Source of the DNA: Sciurus carolinensis
Taxonomy: Eukaryota > Chordata > Mammalia > Rodentia > Sciuridae
Length of the DNA stretch: 64,000 bases
Direction of reading: 5' to 3'
NCBI RefSeq assembly: GCF_902686445.1
Contig: NC_062214.1
Span: 40,991,454 to 41,055,453 of the forward strand
Part shown: piece after piece, positions 12,050-24,660 of the stretch
How positions within the stretch are numbered: position 1 is the stretch's first letter
Layout of the letters: every line of letters begins with the position of its first letter
The notes under the pieces: generated by a model
What the model was told of the DNA's origin: nothing
Seen by the model: the letters and a program-made list of their open reading frames with translations, nothing else
Databases searched by the model: none
Program-made: the position numbers and the translations under genes

Positions 12050-12345
12050 GATCCTGTCACTCAAAAATCTCCAGCTGTTTTCCTGTGCACATAGGATAAC
12101 TAGCACATTCTTCAGCATAGTCCATAGGTGTACCTCTGTTTCTTGTGCAGTTTTGTCTCATTTCCCCTACAATCTCAGGTTTGACAAACTGGTCCTCTAA
12201 AAAGATCCCCAGCTCCTTTGGTTTGAGATGCATTTCCCATTTGAAACTCCCTGTATGGCCCTCTTAGGAAAATTCTGACCATGTTCACAATTCAGCTCAG
12301 AAAGAAATTCTGCTCTGTTCTGTCTTCCTAAACCAGCCAATAGTT
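12050..12345 (+). repeat. L2 LINE relic
   Basis: 'ctgtcactcaaaaatctcca' through 'aggataactagcacattctt' to 'tttgacaaactggtcctcta' and a 'gaccatgttcacaattcagctc' segment follow the C/T-rich L2 3' region order (cactggctcccattgccctcaggataaagtccaaactcctt...). Confidence 0.5.
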
Positions 12346-12954
12346 ACTCTGTCAGCCTCATGGTTCAGGGGGAAAAAATTACTGGAATCTTTTCTTTCAC
12401 AACCTACATCCAGTCCATTAATAAATTCCATGTTTCTTGTATCAAGATTCAGCAAGGTATGGCCATGGCCAAACCTGAACCAGCCCTTGATTTTTATAAG
12501 TTGTATTAGAACTTAGCCTTACTGTTCATTCACATATAGTCTGTGAAAGCTTTTGTGCCACAGCAGCAGAGATGACAGTTTCAATGAACAGTGAAACCTA
12601 AATTATTTACTCTGGCTCTCAGAAGAAAAATTTTGCTGATCCCTTTTCCATACCATGATTTGAACAGTAGTTACATGCATGCCTACCTATGCAAAATTTA
12701 ATCAAGCTATATAATTCAAATTACAATACTAAACACTAAGAAAGGAGGAGGGAAGGAAACTCTCTAAAAGCCAAGTCATGTTCCATGCCAGTGCAAGGAA
12801 ATAACGTGTGAGTGAGAATCTTTCCTTGAGCAAAAAGGAAGATAAAGGAGAGCAGTAATCTTATTTTTCCAAAGGGATCACCAAAACAAGGTATTTCAAC
12901 CTTTTTGGGGTCATAGACACTCTTATGGTACAACCTGAATTTAAATCATTTTAC
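12346..12954. other. Unique sequence, nothing recognised
   Basis: No gene or repeat identified. Confidence 0.4.
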
Positions 12955-13105
12955 CTACCTCCTCAATGTGCAACTCAAACAAGTTACTATGTCCAGCCCT
13001 CAATTTCCTATGTGTAAAAACTTAATAATGATCTCATTGGTTTATTATGAAAATAAAATGTCATAGATGTATGTAAAGTGCTTAGAAAAGTACTTGAAAA
13101 AAATC
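12955..13105 (+). repeat. MIR SINE relic
   Basis: 'caaacaagttactatgtcca', 'cctcaatttcctatgtgtaa', 'ttggtttattatgaaaataa' and 'gtaaagtgcttagaaaagta' follow the sense MIR core order closely. Confidence 0.65.
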
Positions 13106-14949
13106 TTAGTAACTGTTCATTAGAAAATATAAAGAAAGGCATGGGTGCTCTTGCCAGAAAAATAAACACATTCACATTCACATATTCTGAACAGATCCAT
13201 AAGAGAGTTGAGTTATCCCTTAAGCCCATAGTGGACTACAGTTCTTTCTGTGAAGGCATCACAAAAGTATGGCAGACTCTGGGTAGGCTCCAACACCTCA
13301 AGAATGCTCAAGGCTAGAACACAGCATCCCTCTTGCCTCACAAACATTAATCAACCGCCCTGAGGGGTCCTCTGCCAGCCAGGTGGCAAACTGACATCTA
13401 ACTGTTCAGGCTCCCATGCTAACTTGTCAGATAATGGGTTCCAGGGAAAATTTCGGGCTGAATGGCACCTGCTGAGTGATGAAACCAATCCTCCACCTGG
13501 AGATGTGTCCTTGTGTGGCAGCTGCCCCCAAGGGTGGAGATGCAAGTGGTAGAGCCCACAGCAGTAATGCTGAAACTAGGGCTGCTGGGATAGAGGCGCC
13601 TCAAATTTATTAATCTCTACTGCCTTTGGGGAGTGTTTGTCATCTGCTGGAGCACAGATGGTCTCCCTGGAGGTATAATGTTTGTGATAACCAGGAATAG
13701 TCATGCACCAGACAGCTGGGGAGACACCAGCCCAGTCTGCACAAGACAAGTATAGTGATGTATTCCTTGGTGTGGGTATGCAGACTTACTCCACACCTGT
13801 CATGGGGAAGGCATGAGCAGATGCCTGCTGGTGTCTTCACTGCCAGGAGATGTGTGTTTTATGTTCCCTAACACTGGGGGAATCATGAGGGAGGTGGAGC
13901 CTGCCTCACAGGAATCTGGCTAAGGCTCTGCCTCAGATGCTGTGGAAGGGCTGGAAATCAGGACAACTGCTGTCCAACTGCAAAAGGGACTAGAAGGACT
14001 CTTGTAATTTACCTGTGAAGGACAAAATAGTCTCTTGTCATCTTACTGTTTCTTCAGCAGGAAGACAAACTAGATTCTCTACTGTTTCCTGAAAACTTCA
14101 TATCAAGGAGTAGGTATCAGACAAAACTTACCATCTTAGAATCATTTTTTCCTAAATAGGAATCATAATTCCTATTCTATCTCACTTTTGGAATTTTTAT
14201 GAGTCATTGAATGGTCATTTATCTGCTTCTAAGCCCCTCAAATTGTTCACAGAATTCATTTTCTGGTAGTTATAAAACAAAATTGACAGCCAAAGGCTAC
14301 CCTTAGCTCCTAGAGACTTCCTGCCATTCTTTGCCATGTGGTCAGCTCCACAGTCATGCAAGGCCATACAACATGGAAAATTGCCTCTTCAAAACTAGCA
14401 AAGGAGAAAATAGCAAGTCTAGTTTGCTAATCACACCTTAATAAAGCTAAACAAAATATAATAAAAATTTAAATCCAATCCAAAAAGGGGAAGTACATTT
14501 GATCCACTAGCACTACAAAAAAAGAAAAAAGAAAAAAAATGAAAAAAAAAAAAAGAAAGGAAGAAAAAGGAAACAAAAATTGTCTACAGGTAAGATAGAA
14601 TTTTATGTAATGTAACATCACAGGGGAGAGATCTAATTACTTTGCCATCTTCTATTGGTTAGAAAAAAGTCACAAGAAGTGACAAAGGTTTTGAAAACCA
14701 TTGACTGTATTCATAGGACTCATCCATATTGAAGAAGAAATGATTAAACACAGGCATGAATACCAGGAGGCATGAATCATTGAAGCACTTTAAAGTCTGT
14801 TCATTACAGAGGACAAAGAAAAGGCTCAACTTTGGAAGCTAGAGAGGCAAAAAAAAAAAAAAAAAAAGATGAGAGATCATGCAATGCCCCTGGGGTCTTG
14901 TAAAGGTCTAACACATTAACACATTCTTAGGAATCTAGATGGCCACATG
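13106..14949. other. Unique sequence with A-rich tracts
   Basis: A somewhat GC-richer block (13330-13990) has overlapping minus-strand chance frames but no recognisable exon. An impure A-rich tract lies at 14515-14580 and a pure A run at about 14850-14868; both may be tails of unrecognised retroelements. Confidence 0.4.
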
Positions 14950-17900
14950 CTTGCATGGTGATGTATATATTACCAGAAAAGACCTGGAATAGCCAGAAGC
15001 CTTCCAAAATGTTATTGAAAATATTAATATACACATCCAAGAAACTTTATGAATTCTAAATGGAATAAAATCAAAGAAATCTATAACCTAGACACATCAT
15101 TGTCAAACTGTCAAATAGCAAACCTAAGTAGAGAATCTTGGAAAAAAGAGATAAGTTATTCATCATGACAAAATATCCTCAGTAAGACTAACAGGTGATT
15201 TCTTCCCAGAAACCATGGAAGCCATGAAGCAGTGGTATATTGTTTTCAAAATGTTCCAAGACTGTTGATCAAAAATTTAATACCCAACAAATCTCTTTCA
15301 AATATGAAGGGAAATTAAGACACTCATACGTAAAGCCTGAGGGAGTCTGTTACCAGTAGATCTGCCTCCCAAGAAATACTAACATAAATCCTTAAGGTTG
15401 AAATGAAAGAATTTAGATGGTTAACTCAACTATTCATATGGAGAAATAAAAAACAGCCAATAAAGTTCACTATAGAAGTAAAGATAAAAGATATTGCACA
15501 TGCAAGTTTTGTGTATAAAATTTTCCCCTCTCTGATTTTAAAGACAACTGCATGAAACAATAATTATATTTCCTGTACTAATGGCAATACAGTTCATAGA
15601 GATGTAATCTGTACCAAAAGAATAGCAAAAATATGAGAGGAGGGAAGATGTATATAGAAATGAAGATTTTGTAAACTATTGAAAGTATTTGGCATTAATT
15701 CAATTTGGGTTGTTACAAATTAACATATTAATTGTAACCCCACAAGAAACATACACACAGTGAAAGAAATGACATGGAAATTTAATGATACTGTAAAAAT
15801 ATTTTAATATAAAACAATGCATCAATGGGAAAAAGGAACAAAAATTGACATAGATAAAATGTAACAAAAGGATCAACATAAATATTACCTTGTTACATTA
15901 GTTGCAAGTAGATTAAATATTCTCGTTAAAAAGCAGAGGTTGGTAAAATGGATTTTAAAATAACATTATCTATAGGCTGTCTATAAAACACACACATCAG
16001 ATTCAAACACACAACTAGACTGAGATAAAAAAGATAGAAAAAGGCATACCATTCAAATTTATTTTTAAAAAAAGCTGAAGTGGATATACTAATGCAAGAA
16101 AGATAGACTCTTAATGGAAAAATTATTACTAGAAGTAAAGGAAAACATTTTCACAGGATGAAAGATTTAATCCATCAAGAATATATATCAAGTATAAGTA
16201 TATATAAAACTAACAGCAGAATCCCAAAATATATGAAGCAAAAACTGACAAATTGGCAGTGAAAGACAGATGATTCAATAATAATTGTTGGAACATTCAA
16301 TGCCTCCCTTTCAATAATGTATAGAACATTTAGAAAGTCAACAAGATGAGAGAATGAATAGCATTATAACACTATTGGATAGAACACTGTTGGATAGAAC
16401 ACTCCAACAACTGCAAAACACACATTTGTGTCAAAAACATATACAACATTCTCCTGGATGGAACATGTGTTAGGCCATAAAATACATCTCAATAAATTTA
16501 ATAGGATTGAAACTCTACAAAATATTATTCTAGTCATAATGGAATGCAATTAGAAGTCAGTAACAGAAGGATATTTGGAAAAAATCACAAGTATGTGGAA
16601 ACTTAATGACATTTTACTTAATAACAAATAAGTCAAAGAAGACATCACAAGGGAAATTAGAAACTATTTTAAAATGAATGAAAATGAGATGACAACACAT
16701 CAAAACATATGGGATGCTGCTAAAGCAGTGCCGACTGGGAAATTTATATCTGTGAATGTCTATGTTGAAAAAGAAGAAAGATCTCAAACCAATAATGTAA
16801 ACTTCCACCTTAAGAACTAGCAAAATAAACTAAACCCATTAAAGCGGAAGGAAAGAAATAATAAAGATTAGAGCAGAAAAAAAATGAAATTGAACTTATA
16901 AAATATAGGATGTCAGCAAAATAAAAGTTAATTAATTGAGAAGATGAACAAAACTGACAGACTTTTGATGGGATAGCAAAGTAAAAGGCAGAATGATTCA
17001 TATTACTAGAATCAAGAATATAAGAAGATGCATTAATATTCATCTTGAAGAAATTTAAAAAAGATTTCATACCAGAAAATTAGAAAACCTAGATGAAATA
17101 GACAGATTCCTGGAAAGATACAAACTACCAAAACTGACACAAGAATGAACAGAAACTTTGAATAGACCTATAAAATTAAAGAGATTGAACTCCACACAAA
17201 GATAAAGCAATGACTTCTATTCAACACTTTAAGAATAACTTACATCAATTTTCCAAAACCTCTTCCAAATACTGAAGAGGAGAGAATACCTCCTAATTCA
17301 TTTTATAAGACCATTAATATTCTGATACCAAACCACACAAAGATGTCATGATACATGTAAACTGTAGATTAATATGCCTTGTGAATACAGATACAAAAAT
17401 CCTTAATAAAATCCTAGCAAATATAATCTGACAACATTTAAAAATACCATTTATCCTATGAATGCAAGACTCTATTAACACAAGATCAATTCATCAAATT
17501 CAATTGTATTTCTAACTAGTAGCAATGAACAATCCAAAAAATATTCAATTGATGAGAGCAAAAATACTACTAATAAAATATTTATGAGTAAATTTGCTTA
17601 AAAAAGTACAAGACTTGTACCCTGATAATTTAAAGAACACCATTGAAAGAAAACAAAGAAGATTTAAAAAAATTAGTTCATAGGTTAGAAGATTTACTAT
17701 TGCTAAGATGACAATACTCTTTAAATTGATCTGTGAATTGAGTGAAATATCTGGACCGGATTCTTATGAAACGTAATGAACTGTCTCCAAAATATTTTGG
17801 AAAGGCAAAAGTCCCAGAAAATAAAAACAATCTCAATAAAGAACAAAGTTGGAAGACTTACACTTTCCAATTTCAAAACTTACCATAAAACTATAATAAT

Positions 17901-18470
17901 CAAGACTGTGTAGTACTAGAAACAATAAAGTTGAGATTTGAAAAATAACTCTTAAATTTATGGTCAATTGATTTTTGACAAGAATGCTAAGAAATTTGGT
18001 GAAGAAAGAATAGTACCCACTATGATAGCTACAATGAAGAAATTGGAAAATTTAAAATATTGGCATGTTTGTGGAGAAATAGAAACCCTCATATGCTCCT
18101 AGTGAGAATTCAAAAAGTCCTGCAAGTTTCTCATGGCCTAATTCCATTCTTAGGAATATACTCAAGAGAATTGATAGCATATATTCAAACAAAAATTTGT
18201 ATACAAATATTCACAGAATTATTTGTAATCACAAGAAGTGGAAACAACCTAAGCGTTCATTAATTGATGAACAAACAATTAAATTTGGGATATTCATATA
18301 CTGAATACTATTCAGACATATAAAGGAATAAAGTACTGATACATTATACAGCACAGATGAACCCTAAAAAATACACTAAGTGAAAAAAGTCCAATGAAAA
18401 ATGTCACATATTTTATGATTTCATTTTTATGAAGTATCAAAGATTGGAAAATCAGTCTTTTCCAAGGCCG
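14950..18470 (+). mobile_element. Ancient LINE-1 (L1M group), decayed
   Basis: It contains in order an ORF1-end/intergenic block ('agaaaccatggaagccatga', 'aagggaaattaagacactca'), ORF2 phrases ('gaacatgtgttaggccataa', 'gacatcacaagggaaattag', 'aataaagattagagcagaaa') and an ORF2 3' end ('aatattcacagaattatttg', 'gaaacaacctaagcgttcat') followed by a 3' UTR segment ('tcacatattttatgatttca'). The endonuclease region seems largely deleted near 16050. Every frame is closed by many stops. The divergence from the 28-34 kb L1 is large, so this is an old mammalian copy, not a rodent-specific one. Outer edges are approximate. Confidence 0.7.
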
Positions 18471-18566
18471 ACTTTTCAATAACAAGAACGAGGAAGGAAA
18501 AAGGAGGAAGGAGAAAATGGAAAGTGACTACTAATAGGTATAGGGTTTCCTTTTGGGATATGAAAA

Positions 18567-19862
18567 TTGTCTTAGTCAGCTTTCATTGCTATAAAAAAAA
18601 AATCTGAGAAAATCAACTTAGAAGAGGAAAGAATTTACAAAACTTTACACCAAAAATGCAAAGAACCCAATCAATAAATGGACTAAGGAACTGGACCTAT
18701 ACTTTATAGAGGCAGATATACAGGTAATTAATAAATATATGAAAAAGTGTTCAACATCTCTAGTAATTAGAGAAATGCAAATTAAAACACCTCTAAGATT
18801 TCATCTTACTCCAATTAGAATGTCTATTATCGAGAACACAAACAATAATAGATGTTGGTGAGGATGTGGGGAAAAAGGCACACTTTTACATTGCTAGTGG
18901 AGTTGCAAATTGGTGCAGCCACTCTGGAAGCAGTGTGGAGAATCCTCAGAAAACTTGGAATGGACCTACCTTTTGAACCAGTTATCCCACTTTTCAGTTT
19001 ACACCCAAAGGACTTAAAATTAGCATAATACAATAACACAGCCACATCAATGTTTATAGCAGCTCAATTCACAATATCTAGACAGTGGAACCAACATAGA
19101 TGCCCTTCAACAGGTGAATGGATAAAGAAACTGTGGTATATATACACAATGGAATATTATTCAGCCATAAAGAAAAATAATATTATGGTATTTGCAGATA
19201 AATGGATGAAATTGGAGAATATCATGCTAAGTAAAATAAGCTAATCCCCAAAACCAAAGGCCAAAAGTTTTCCCTGATAAGTGGGTGATGATATATAATG
19301 GGGGTGGGGAGGTGCAGGGGAAGAGAAGAATGGAGGAACTTTAGATTACCTAGAGGGAAATGAGAGGGAGGGAATATGAAAAATGGTGGAATGAGACAGA
19401 CATCATTACCCTATGTACACGTATGATTACATGAATGGTATTAATCTACATTGTGCACAACCATAGAAATGAAAATATGTTCCCCATTTGTGTACAATGA
19501 ATCAAAATGCAGTCTGTAAAAATAAAAATAAAAATAATAATTAAAAAAGTGGAAAGGTTCATTTTGACTTGCAGTCTTGGGGGTTTTAGTCCATGATTGA
19601 TTGATGTTACTTTTCAGTCACATGACAGAGAATGCTCATGAGGTACTCAAAGGTGCCTCAAACTGGCTGGGACATGAAAGAGGAATACAGGAAGGGGTCA
19701 TGTTTTCAATATTCCCTTCAAGGATATTTCCCCAATGACCTAACTTCCTTTCATTAGGCCCCACCTACTAAGGTTCCACTACCTCCCAACAGCACCATGG
19801 GCTGGGGAACAAACTTTCAAAACATGGGTCTTTGGGGAACATTCAAGATTCAAACTATAACA
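18567..19862 (-). mobile_element. MaLR LTR (MST/MLT1-type), split by L1
   Basis: The left piece (18567-18631) starts tgtcttagtcagctttcatt, the antisense 3' end of a MaLR LTR. The right piece (19549-19862) resumes with 'aggttcattttgacttgcag', passes 'aaggccccacctactaaggt'-like text and ends 'caagattcaaactataaca'. The TG...CA boundaries fit an LTR. The interruption is the L1 at 18632-19546. No internal MaLR sequence adjoins it. Confidence 0.7.
18632..19546 (+). mobile_element. 5'-truncated LINE-1 of middle age
   Basis: It starts in ORF2 about 340 codons from its end ('acaaaactttacaccaaaaa') and runs through the zinc-knuckle region, where 'agatgttggtgaggatgtgg' corresponds to the CWRGCG motif, then into the 3' UTR and an A-rich tail. 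A short C-terminal frame (19050-19244) reads WIKKLWYIYTMEYYSAIK, the conserved L1 ORF2 C-terminal motif. The rest is broken by stops. The likely TSD is an aged pair around agaggaaag (left) and agtggaaag (right). It lies in the MaLR LTR and is younger than it. Confidence 0.85.
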
Positions 19863-20062
19863 AAAATATTCTGAAATTAGATAGAGGTCAGTATTATGCA
19901 ATTTGGGGACTATGCTGATATTACTCTGTTGAATAATTCCAAAGGGTAAATTTCATGGTATATGAAAAAATGTTGGTGAATGGAAAAGAACTTTGAAAAA
20001 TATATGATCATATAAATACACATGCTTATTATTATCATCAGGATTATTTTTAAGTGCCAATT

Positions 20063-20267
20063 AAATCAAGCACAGTGCTGCATGCCTATAATCCCAGCAA
20101 CTTGGGAGGCTGAGGCAGGAGGATCATAAGTTTAAGACCAACCTGGGCAATTTAGTGAGACACTAAGCAACTTTGCAAGACCCTGTCTCAAAATAAAATA
20201 TAAACAAGGTTGGGGATGTAGCTAAGAGGTAAAGCACCCCTGGGTTCAATTCCTAACATCAAAAAAA
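20063..20267 (+). mobile_element. Composite B1-ID SINE
   Basis: The first part is 7SL-derived: 'gcatgcctataatcccagca', 'cttgggaggctgaggcagga', 'aagaccctgtctcaaaataa'. The second part is an ID monomer: 'ttggggatgtagctaagagg' then 'cccctgggttcaattcctaa'. Such fused B1-dID/MEN-type SINEs are known from squirrel-related rodents, which is the best taxonomic marker in the window. The tRNA-like half is diverged. Confidence 0.88.
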
Positions 20268-20398
20268 CGTTGCTTATAAATATTTGCCTGAATAGACCAT
20301 AGTAGAAAAACCTTTGCCCATACATGCTCAGGGTATCTTTAATAGTATGTCTGAGTGGGACAAGAGGGCAAACATCTCTAATTTTAGAAAGCTACTCA

Positions 20399-20625
20399 GA
20401 AGCCAGGTATGGTGGCTCACACCTGTAATCCCAGTGACTGGGGAGACTGAGGCAGGAGGATTCCAAGTTTGCAACCAGCCTCAGCAAATTAGCAAGGCCC
20501 TAGCAACTTAGAAAGACCCTGTCCCAAAATAAAAAAATAAAAGGATTGTGTATGTGGCTCAGTGGCTAAGTGCCCCTGGGTTCACTTCCTGGTAATAAAA
20601 AACAAAACAAAACAAGACAAAAAAA
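20399..20625 (+). mobile_element. Composite B1-ID SINE (second copy)
   Basis: Same architecture and orientation as the copy 130 bp upstream: 'agccaggtatggtggctcac', 'cacctgtaatcccagtgact', 'agaaagaccctgtcccaaaa', then the ID half 'tgtatgtggctcagtggcta' and 'cccctgggttcacttcctgg', with a CAAAA-rich tail. The two copies differ at many sites, so they are independent insertions, not a recent tandem duplication. Confidence 0.88.
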
Positions 20626-20649
20626 TTACCCAGGAAGCACATACATTTT

Positions 20650-21110
20650 AAATTGGAGTACTAAATATTACTCTCACTGTTTGGCAGCTCTTCTATAATT
20701 AAACAAATGTATTTACCCTATAACCCAGCAATTTTACTCTTCAATATTTACCCACAAAGAATGGAAGGAATATCACCACTCTAAGACTTACACAAGAATA
20801 TTCACAAAAATCTTAGGAAAAATAATTCCAAACTAAAAATAGATAAGGAAGAATAGATAAGGAAGTTGGTGGCATATTCATGCAGTAGAATATTATTCAT
20901 CAATAAAAAATTTGCTCACAACAATAAAATTTAATTTCACCACAGGATGGTAAACTAAAGAAGTTGGATCTTGATAGTACATACCATATGGAACAGACAG
21001 TGAGAATGTGATTATATAGGCAAATCCAAATTCATCAACTAAACACTTATGATCTTACACATTTTATGTAATTTATGTCTCAAAACTAAAGTGTTATATG
21101 ATTATAAACT
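20650..21110 (+). repeat. Old L1 ORF2 3' end fragment
   Basis: 'ctataacccagcaattttac', 'aagaatattcacaaaaatct' and 'catgcagtagaatattattc' are the order found at old L1 ORF2 3' ends. It is non-coding. Confidence 0.55.
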
Positions 21111-22214
21111 TTTTTAAAAAATCTCAGATAATTCCAACATGCCACCACATTTAGGAATACTGGTTTAACCTAAGAAATTCTTTTTCCTTATGATACAGGA
21201 AGAGTATATGTAGGAACTTCTATTTACCAACATTTATTGAAGTTCAAGGCTACAGTGATGGGTCATCAATAGAATCAGTCTCAACAGCCTAAGGAAGAAC
21301 CATCTTAATGAATTAAGTGGTATATTTAATTTGTTTTATAATCACAAATCAGATCTCTTCTAAGCCTTTAACTTCAATCAACTGTTTCCTCAGGCCAGAG
21401 CCTACTAAATTTTGTGCCTATGTGATTTCTTTAAAATTCCTAATGCAGACAGAGAATATAGTTCTAAGACATGATTGATATTGTAGGGAGAACACTGTCA
21501 TAGTCTCTGTTGTATCTATTGTATGTGCACTTAGAATAGAAGGTGTGGTTCATGTTTTCAAGTTAGCAGAAGAGAATATCAACATGCCTCAGATAAAGCT
21601 GCAGGTCACTTTTATTTTATGAAGAAGTTGGTGGTATGATGTGTATACAGAAAATTCCACCCTAATCAGAAGGCCTTACACCCATGGTAAGAGATGTCCT
21701 CCCAACAGAGGCTTACAGACAACCTCCCGCAGCTGAGTTGCTTTGGAAGAAGAGATTGAAAAGCACTACTGATAAAACATACCTCAGAGGACTGTATATC
21801 AAGACAACACAAAATCAGTTCTGGAACTCAAACCTTGACCAAGACCACTGATAAACTTTAAGGAAGAAGACGCAACAACCCAGTGAAATGTGAAACATTG
21901 ACGCTGACCTGACCCCATAAACCATTAGCCAAACACTGTCCCTTTTGGTTTTCCTCCAAGTTAAGAAAGAAATGGAAACAGTTTCAAAATGAGCCTTTGA
22001 AATTGAAAATGCTGAGTTATATAAATGTATTAAATTTGGAAGGGTGGTAGCCAACTTGTTTTCTAATAAAGTATTAATAATTTCAATTGAGTGCCTACTA
22101 TTTGGTAGCAAGTCCTCAACAAATTCTAGTTATTATCAGAAGGTGCATAGTTGGTAATCAGTACATGTTTCTTCCCTGCCCTCTTCTTTCACCCCTTTAA
22201 CCTTCTATGGTTAA
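21111..22214. other. Unique sequence, nothing recognised
   Basis: No gene or repeat assigned. A 98-codon minus-strand frame at 21815-22111 has no recognisable motif. Confidence 0.4.
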
Positions 22215-22650
22215 AATAGTCACAATGCCTTTACAACTCTTTCCATTAAATGGTAGAGTCTATTTTCTAATGACTTGACCCTGGCTGGCCTTTCAACTTG
22301 CTTTGATGTCATGCAACTTCTGGGTTTAGACCTCAGATGGTCTTTGAATGCCTTCTCCTGTCCTTTTGGAATGCTGCTGACATAAAAAAGCCCAAATTAG
22401 TCTACTGGAGACATATGCCCAACTGCAGGCCCATACTTACCTTTCAGACACATGAGGGAGATCAACTTAGACCTTCTATAACATGTTGAGCGTCTAGACA
22501 ACTGCCACCAGAATGACCTCAGACAATTCCAGCAGAAGAACTGCCTGAATGAGCATAGCCCAGATAGTTGACCCACAAAATAATGACTGTTAGTTTAGGC
22601 CACTAAGTTTTGGGGTGGTTTGTTATACAGCAATAGGTAACTGATACACT
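22215..22650 (+). mobile_element. Old MLT1 LTR
   Basis: Near the 5' end it reads 'aaatggtagagtctattttc'; the 3' end reads 'gccactaagttttggggtgg' and 'ttatacagcaataggtaact', the diagnostic MLT1 terminus. Solo and non-coding. Confidence 0.65.
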
Positions 22651-22836
22651 CTTCTTTCTTATTCAGTACTTATGTTCCAAGAAAACTTGAATTTATTAGA
22701 AATGATGAGAGCTCAAAATCAGAGGACAGTGGTAGAAGTCAAAATTTTCAAATTTTGAGAGATTCAAATACTTCCTGAAATTCCAGTAGGGTTTTTTCCA
22801 CTGAAAAATGCATGCATGTGTTCCCTTGCTTATCTT

Positions 22837-22848
22837 AATAACAGATCC
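22837..22848. repeat. TSD, left copy (12 bp)
   Basis: 'aataacagatcc' is repeated exactly at 24649-24660 and brackets the L1 between them. Confidence 0.92.
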
Positions 22849-24474
22849 TATAAAATACTTGGGAATCAATCTCACAAAAGAGGTGAAAGACCTCTACAAT
22901 GAGAACTACAGAACACTAAAGAAAGAAATTAAAGAAAACCTTAGAAGATGGAAAGATCTTCCATGTTCCTGGATAGGCAGAATTAATATTGTCAAAATGG
23001 CCATACTACCAAAAGTGCTATACAGATTCAATGCAATTCCAATTAAAATCCCAATGATGTACCTTACAGAAATAGAGCAAGAAATTATGAAATTCATCTG
23101 GAAGAATAAAAAACTCAGAATAGCTAAAGCAATCCTTGGCAGAAAGAGTGAAGCAGGGGGTATCGCAATACCAGATCTTCAACTCTACTACAAAGCAATA
23201 GTAACAAAAACGGCATGGTATTGGTACCAAAATAGAAAGGTGGATCAATGGTACAGAATAGAGGACACGGACACAAACCCAATTAATACAATTTTCTCAT
23301 ACTAGACAAAGGGTCCAAAAATATGCAATAGAGAAAAGATAGCCTCTTCAACAAATGGTGCTGGGACAATTGGAAATCCATATGCAACAGAATGAAACTA
23401 AACCCATATCTCTCACCATGCACGAAACTAAACTCAAAATGGATTAAGGATCTCGGAATCAGACCAGAGACCTTGCATCTTATAGAAGAAAAAGTAGGTC
23501 CAGAGCTTCAACATGTCGGCTTAGGACCAGACTTCCTCAACAGGACTCCAATAGCACAAGAAATAAAAGCAAGAATTAATAACTGGGATAGATTCAAACT
23601 AAAAAGCTTTCTCTCAGCAAAGGAAACTATCAGCAATGCGAAGAAAGAGCCTACAGAGTGGGAGAAAATCTTTGCCAATCATACTTCAGATAGAGCACTA
23701 ATCTCCAGAATCTATAAAGAACTCAAAAAACTCTACACCAAGAATGCAAGTAATCCAATCAACAAATGGGCTAAGGAAATGAATAGACACTTCACAGAAG
23801 AAGATATACAAGCAATCAACAAACATATGGAAAAATGTTCAACATCTCTAGTAATAAGAGAAATGCAAATCAAAACCACCCTAAGATTCCATCTCACCCC
23901 AATTAGAATGGCGATTATCAAGAATACAAGCAACAACAGGTGTTGGCGAGGATGTGGGGAGAAAGGTACACTCATACATTGCTGGTGGGGCTGCAAATTA
24001 GTGCAGCCACTCTGGAAAGCAGTATGGAGACTCCTTAGAAAACTTGGAATGGAACCACCATTTGACCCAGCTATCCCACTCCTTGGCCTATACCCAAAGG
24101 ATTTATTAAAATCAGCATATTACAGAGATACAGCCACATCAATGTTCATAGCTGCTCAGTTCACAATAGCCAGATTGTGGAACCAACCTAGATGTCCTTC
24201 AACTGATGAATGGATAAAGAAACTGTGGTATATATATAGAATGGAATATTACTCTGCCATAAAGAATGATAAAATTATGGCATTTGCAGGCAAATGGATG
24301 AAACTGGAGAATATCATGCTAAGTGAGATAAGCCAATCTCAAAAAACCAAAGGAAGAATGATATCGCCTAATAAGTGGATGAGGACACATAATGGGGGGT
24401 GGGAAGAGTTAGTGTTAGGGTTAGAGTTAGGTTTAGGGAGGGGGGCAAGAATGGAGGAAGAAAGGACTGTATAG
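22849..24474 (+). pseudogene. L1 ORF2 C-terminal half, frameshifted
   Basis: Two long frames carry the ORF2 thumb and C-terminal region. The first, 22808-23305, reads through [19 protein letters not shown] and [20 protein letters not shown]. The second, 23392-24474, contains the Cys-rich motif [18 protein letters not shown] (spacing C-x3-C-x7-H-x4-C), seen in L1 ORF2 C-termini and needed for retrotransposition. Between them, near 23300-23390, a frameshift and stops break the chain. The second frame runs on past the usual ORF2 end into the 3' UTR (WMRTHNGGWEELVLGLELG), so the normal stop is also lost. The endonuclease and the reverse-transcriptase catalytic motif are absent through truncation. 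It is non-functional. Confidence 0.9.
24408..24438 (+). repeat. Telomere-like tract in L1 3' UTR
   Basis: The tract consists of degenerate TTAGGG repeats (gttagtgttaggg, ttagagttagg, tttaggg), directly followed by a run of Gs. The full-length copy has the same tract in the same place (28112-28149). Confidence 0.85.
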
Positions 24475-24648
24475 AGGGAAAAGAGGGGTGGGAGGGGTGG
24501 GGGGAAGGGAAAAAAATAACAGAATGAATCAAACATTACCCTATGTAAATTTATGATTACACAAATGGTATGCCTTTACGTCATGTACAAATAGAGAAAC
24601 AACATGTATCCCATTTGTGTACAATAATAAAAAAATAAATAAAAAAAA

Positions 24649-24660
24649 AATAACAGATCC
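24649..24660. repeat. TSD, right copy (12 bp)
   Basis: Identical to 22837-22848; it lies just after the L1 A-tail. Confidence 0.92.

Larger units (their letters stand above)
22849..24648 (+). mobile_element. Young 5'-truncated LINE-1 (1.8 kb)
   Basis: This insertion is delimited by a perfect 12-bp TSD and ends in an A-rich tail (about 24627-24648). It covers the last ~43% of ORF2 and the whole 3' UTR. It is closely similar to the full-length element at 27.9-34.2 kb. A 5' truncation is the usual outcome of target-primed reverse transcription. The 3' UTR holds a TTAGGG-like tract (24408-24438) followed by a G-rich polypurine stretch. Confidence 0.95.

Noticed and set aside
23392..24474. Host gene of 360 codons
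   Set aside because: Its motifs ([36 protein letters not shown]) are those of L1 ORF2, and it sits inside an L1 with TSD.
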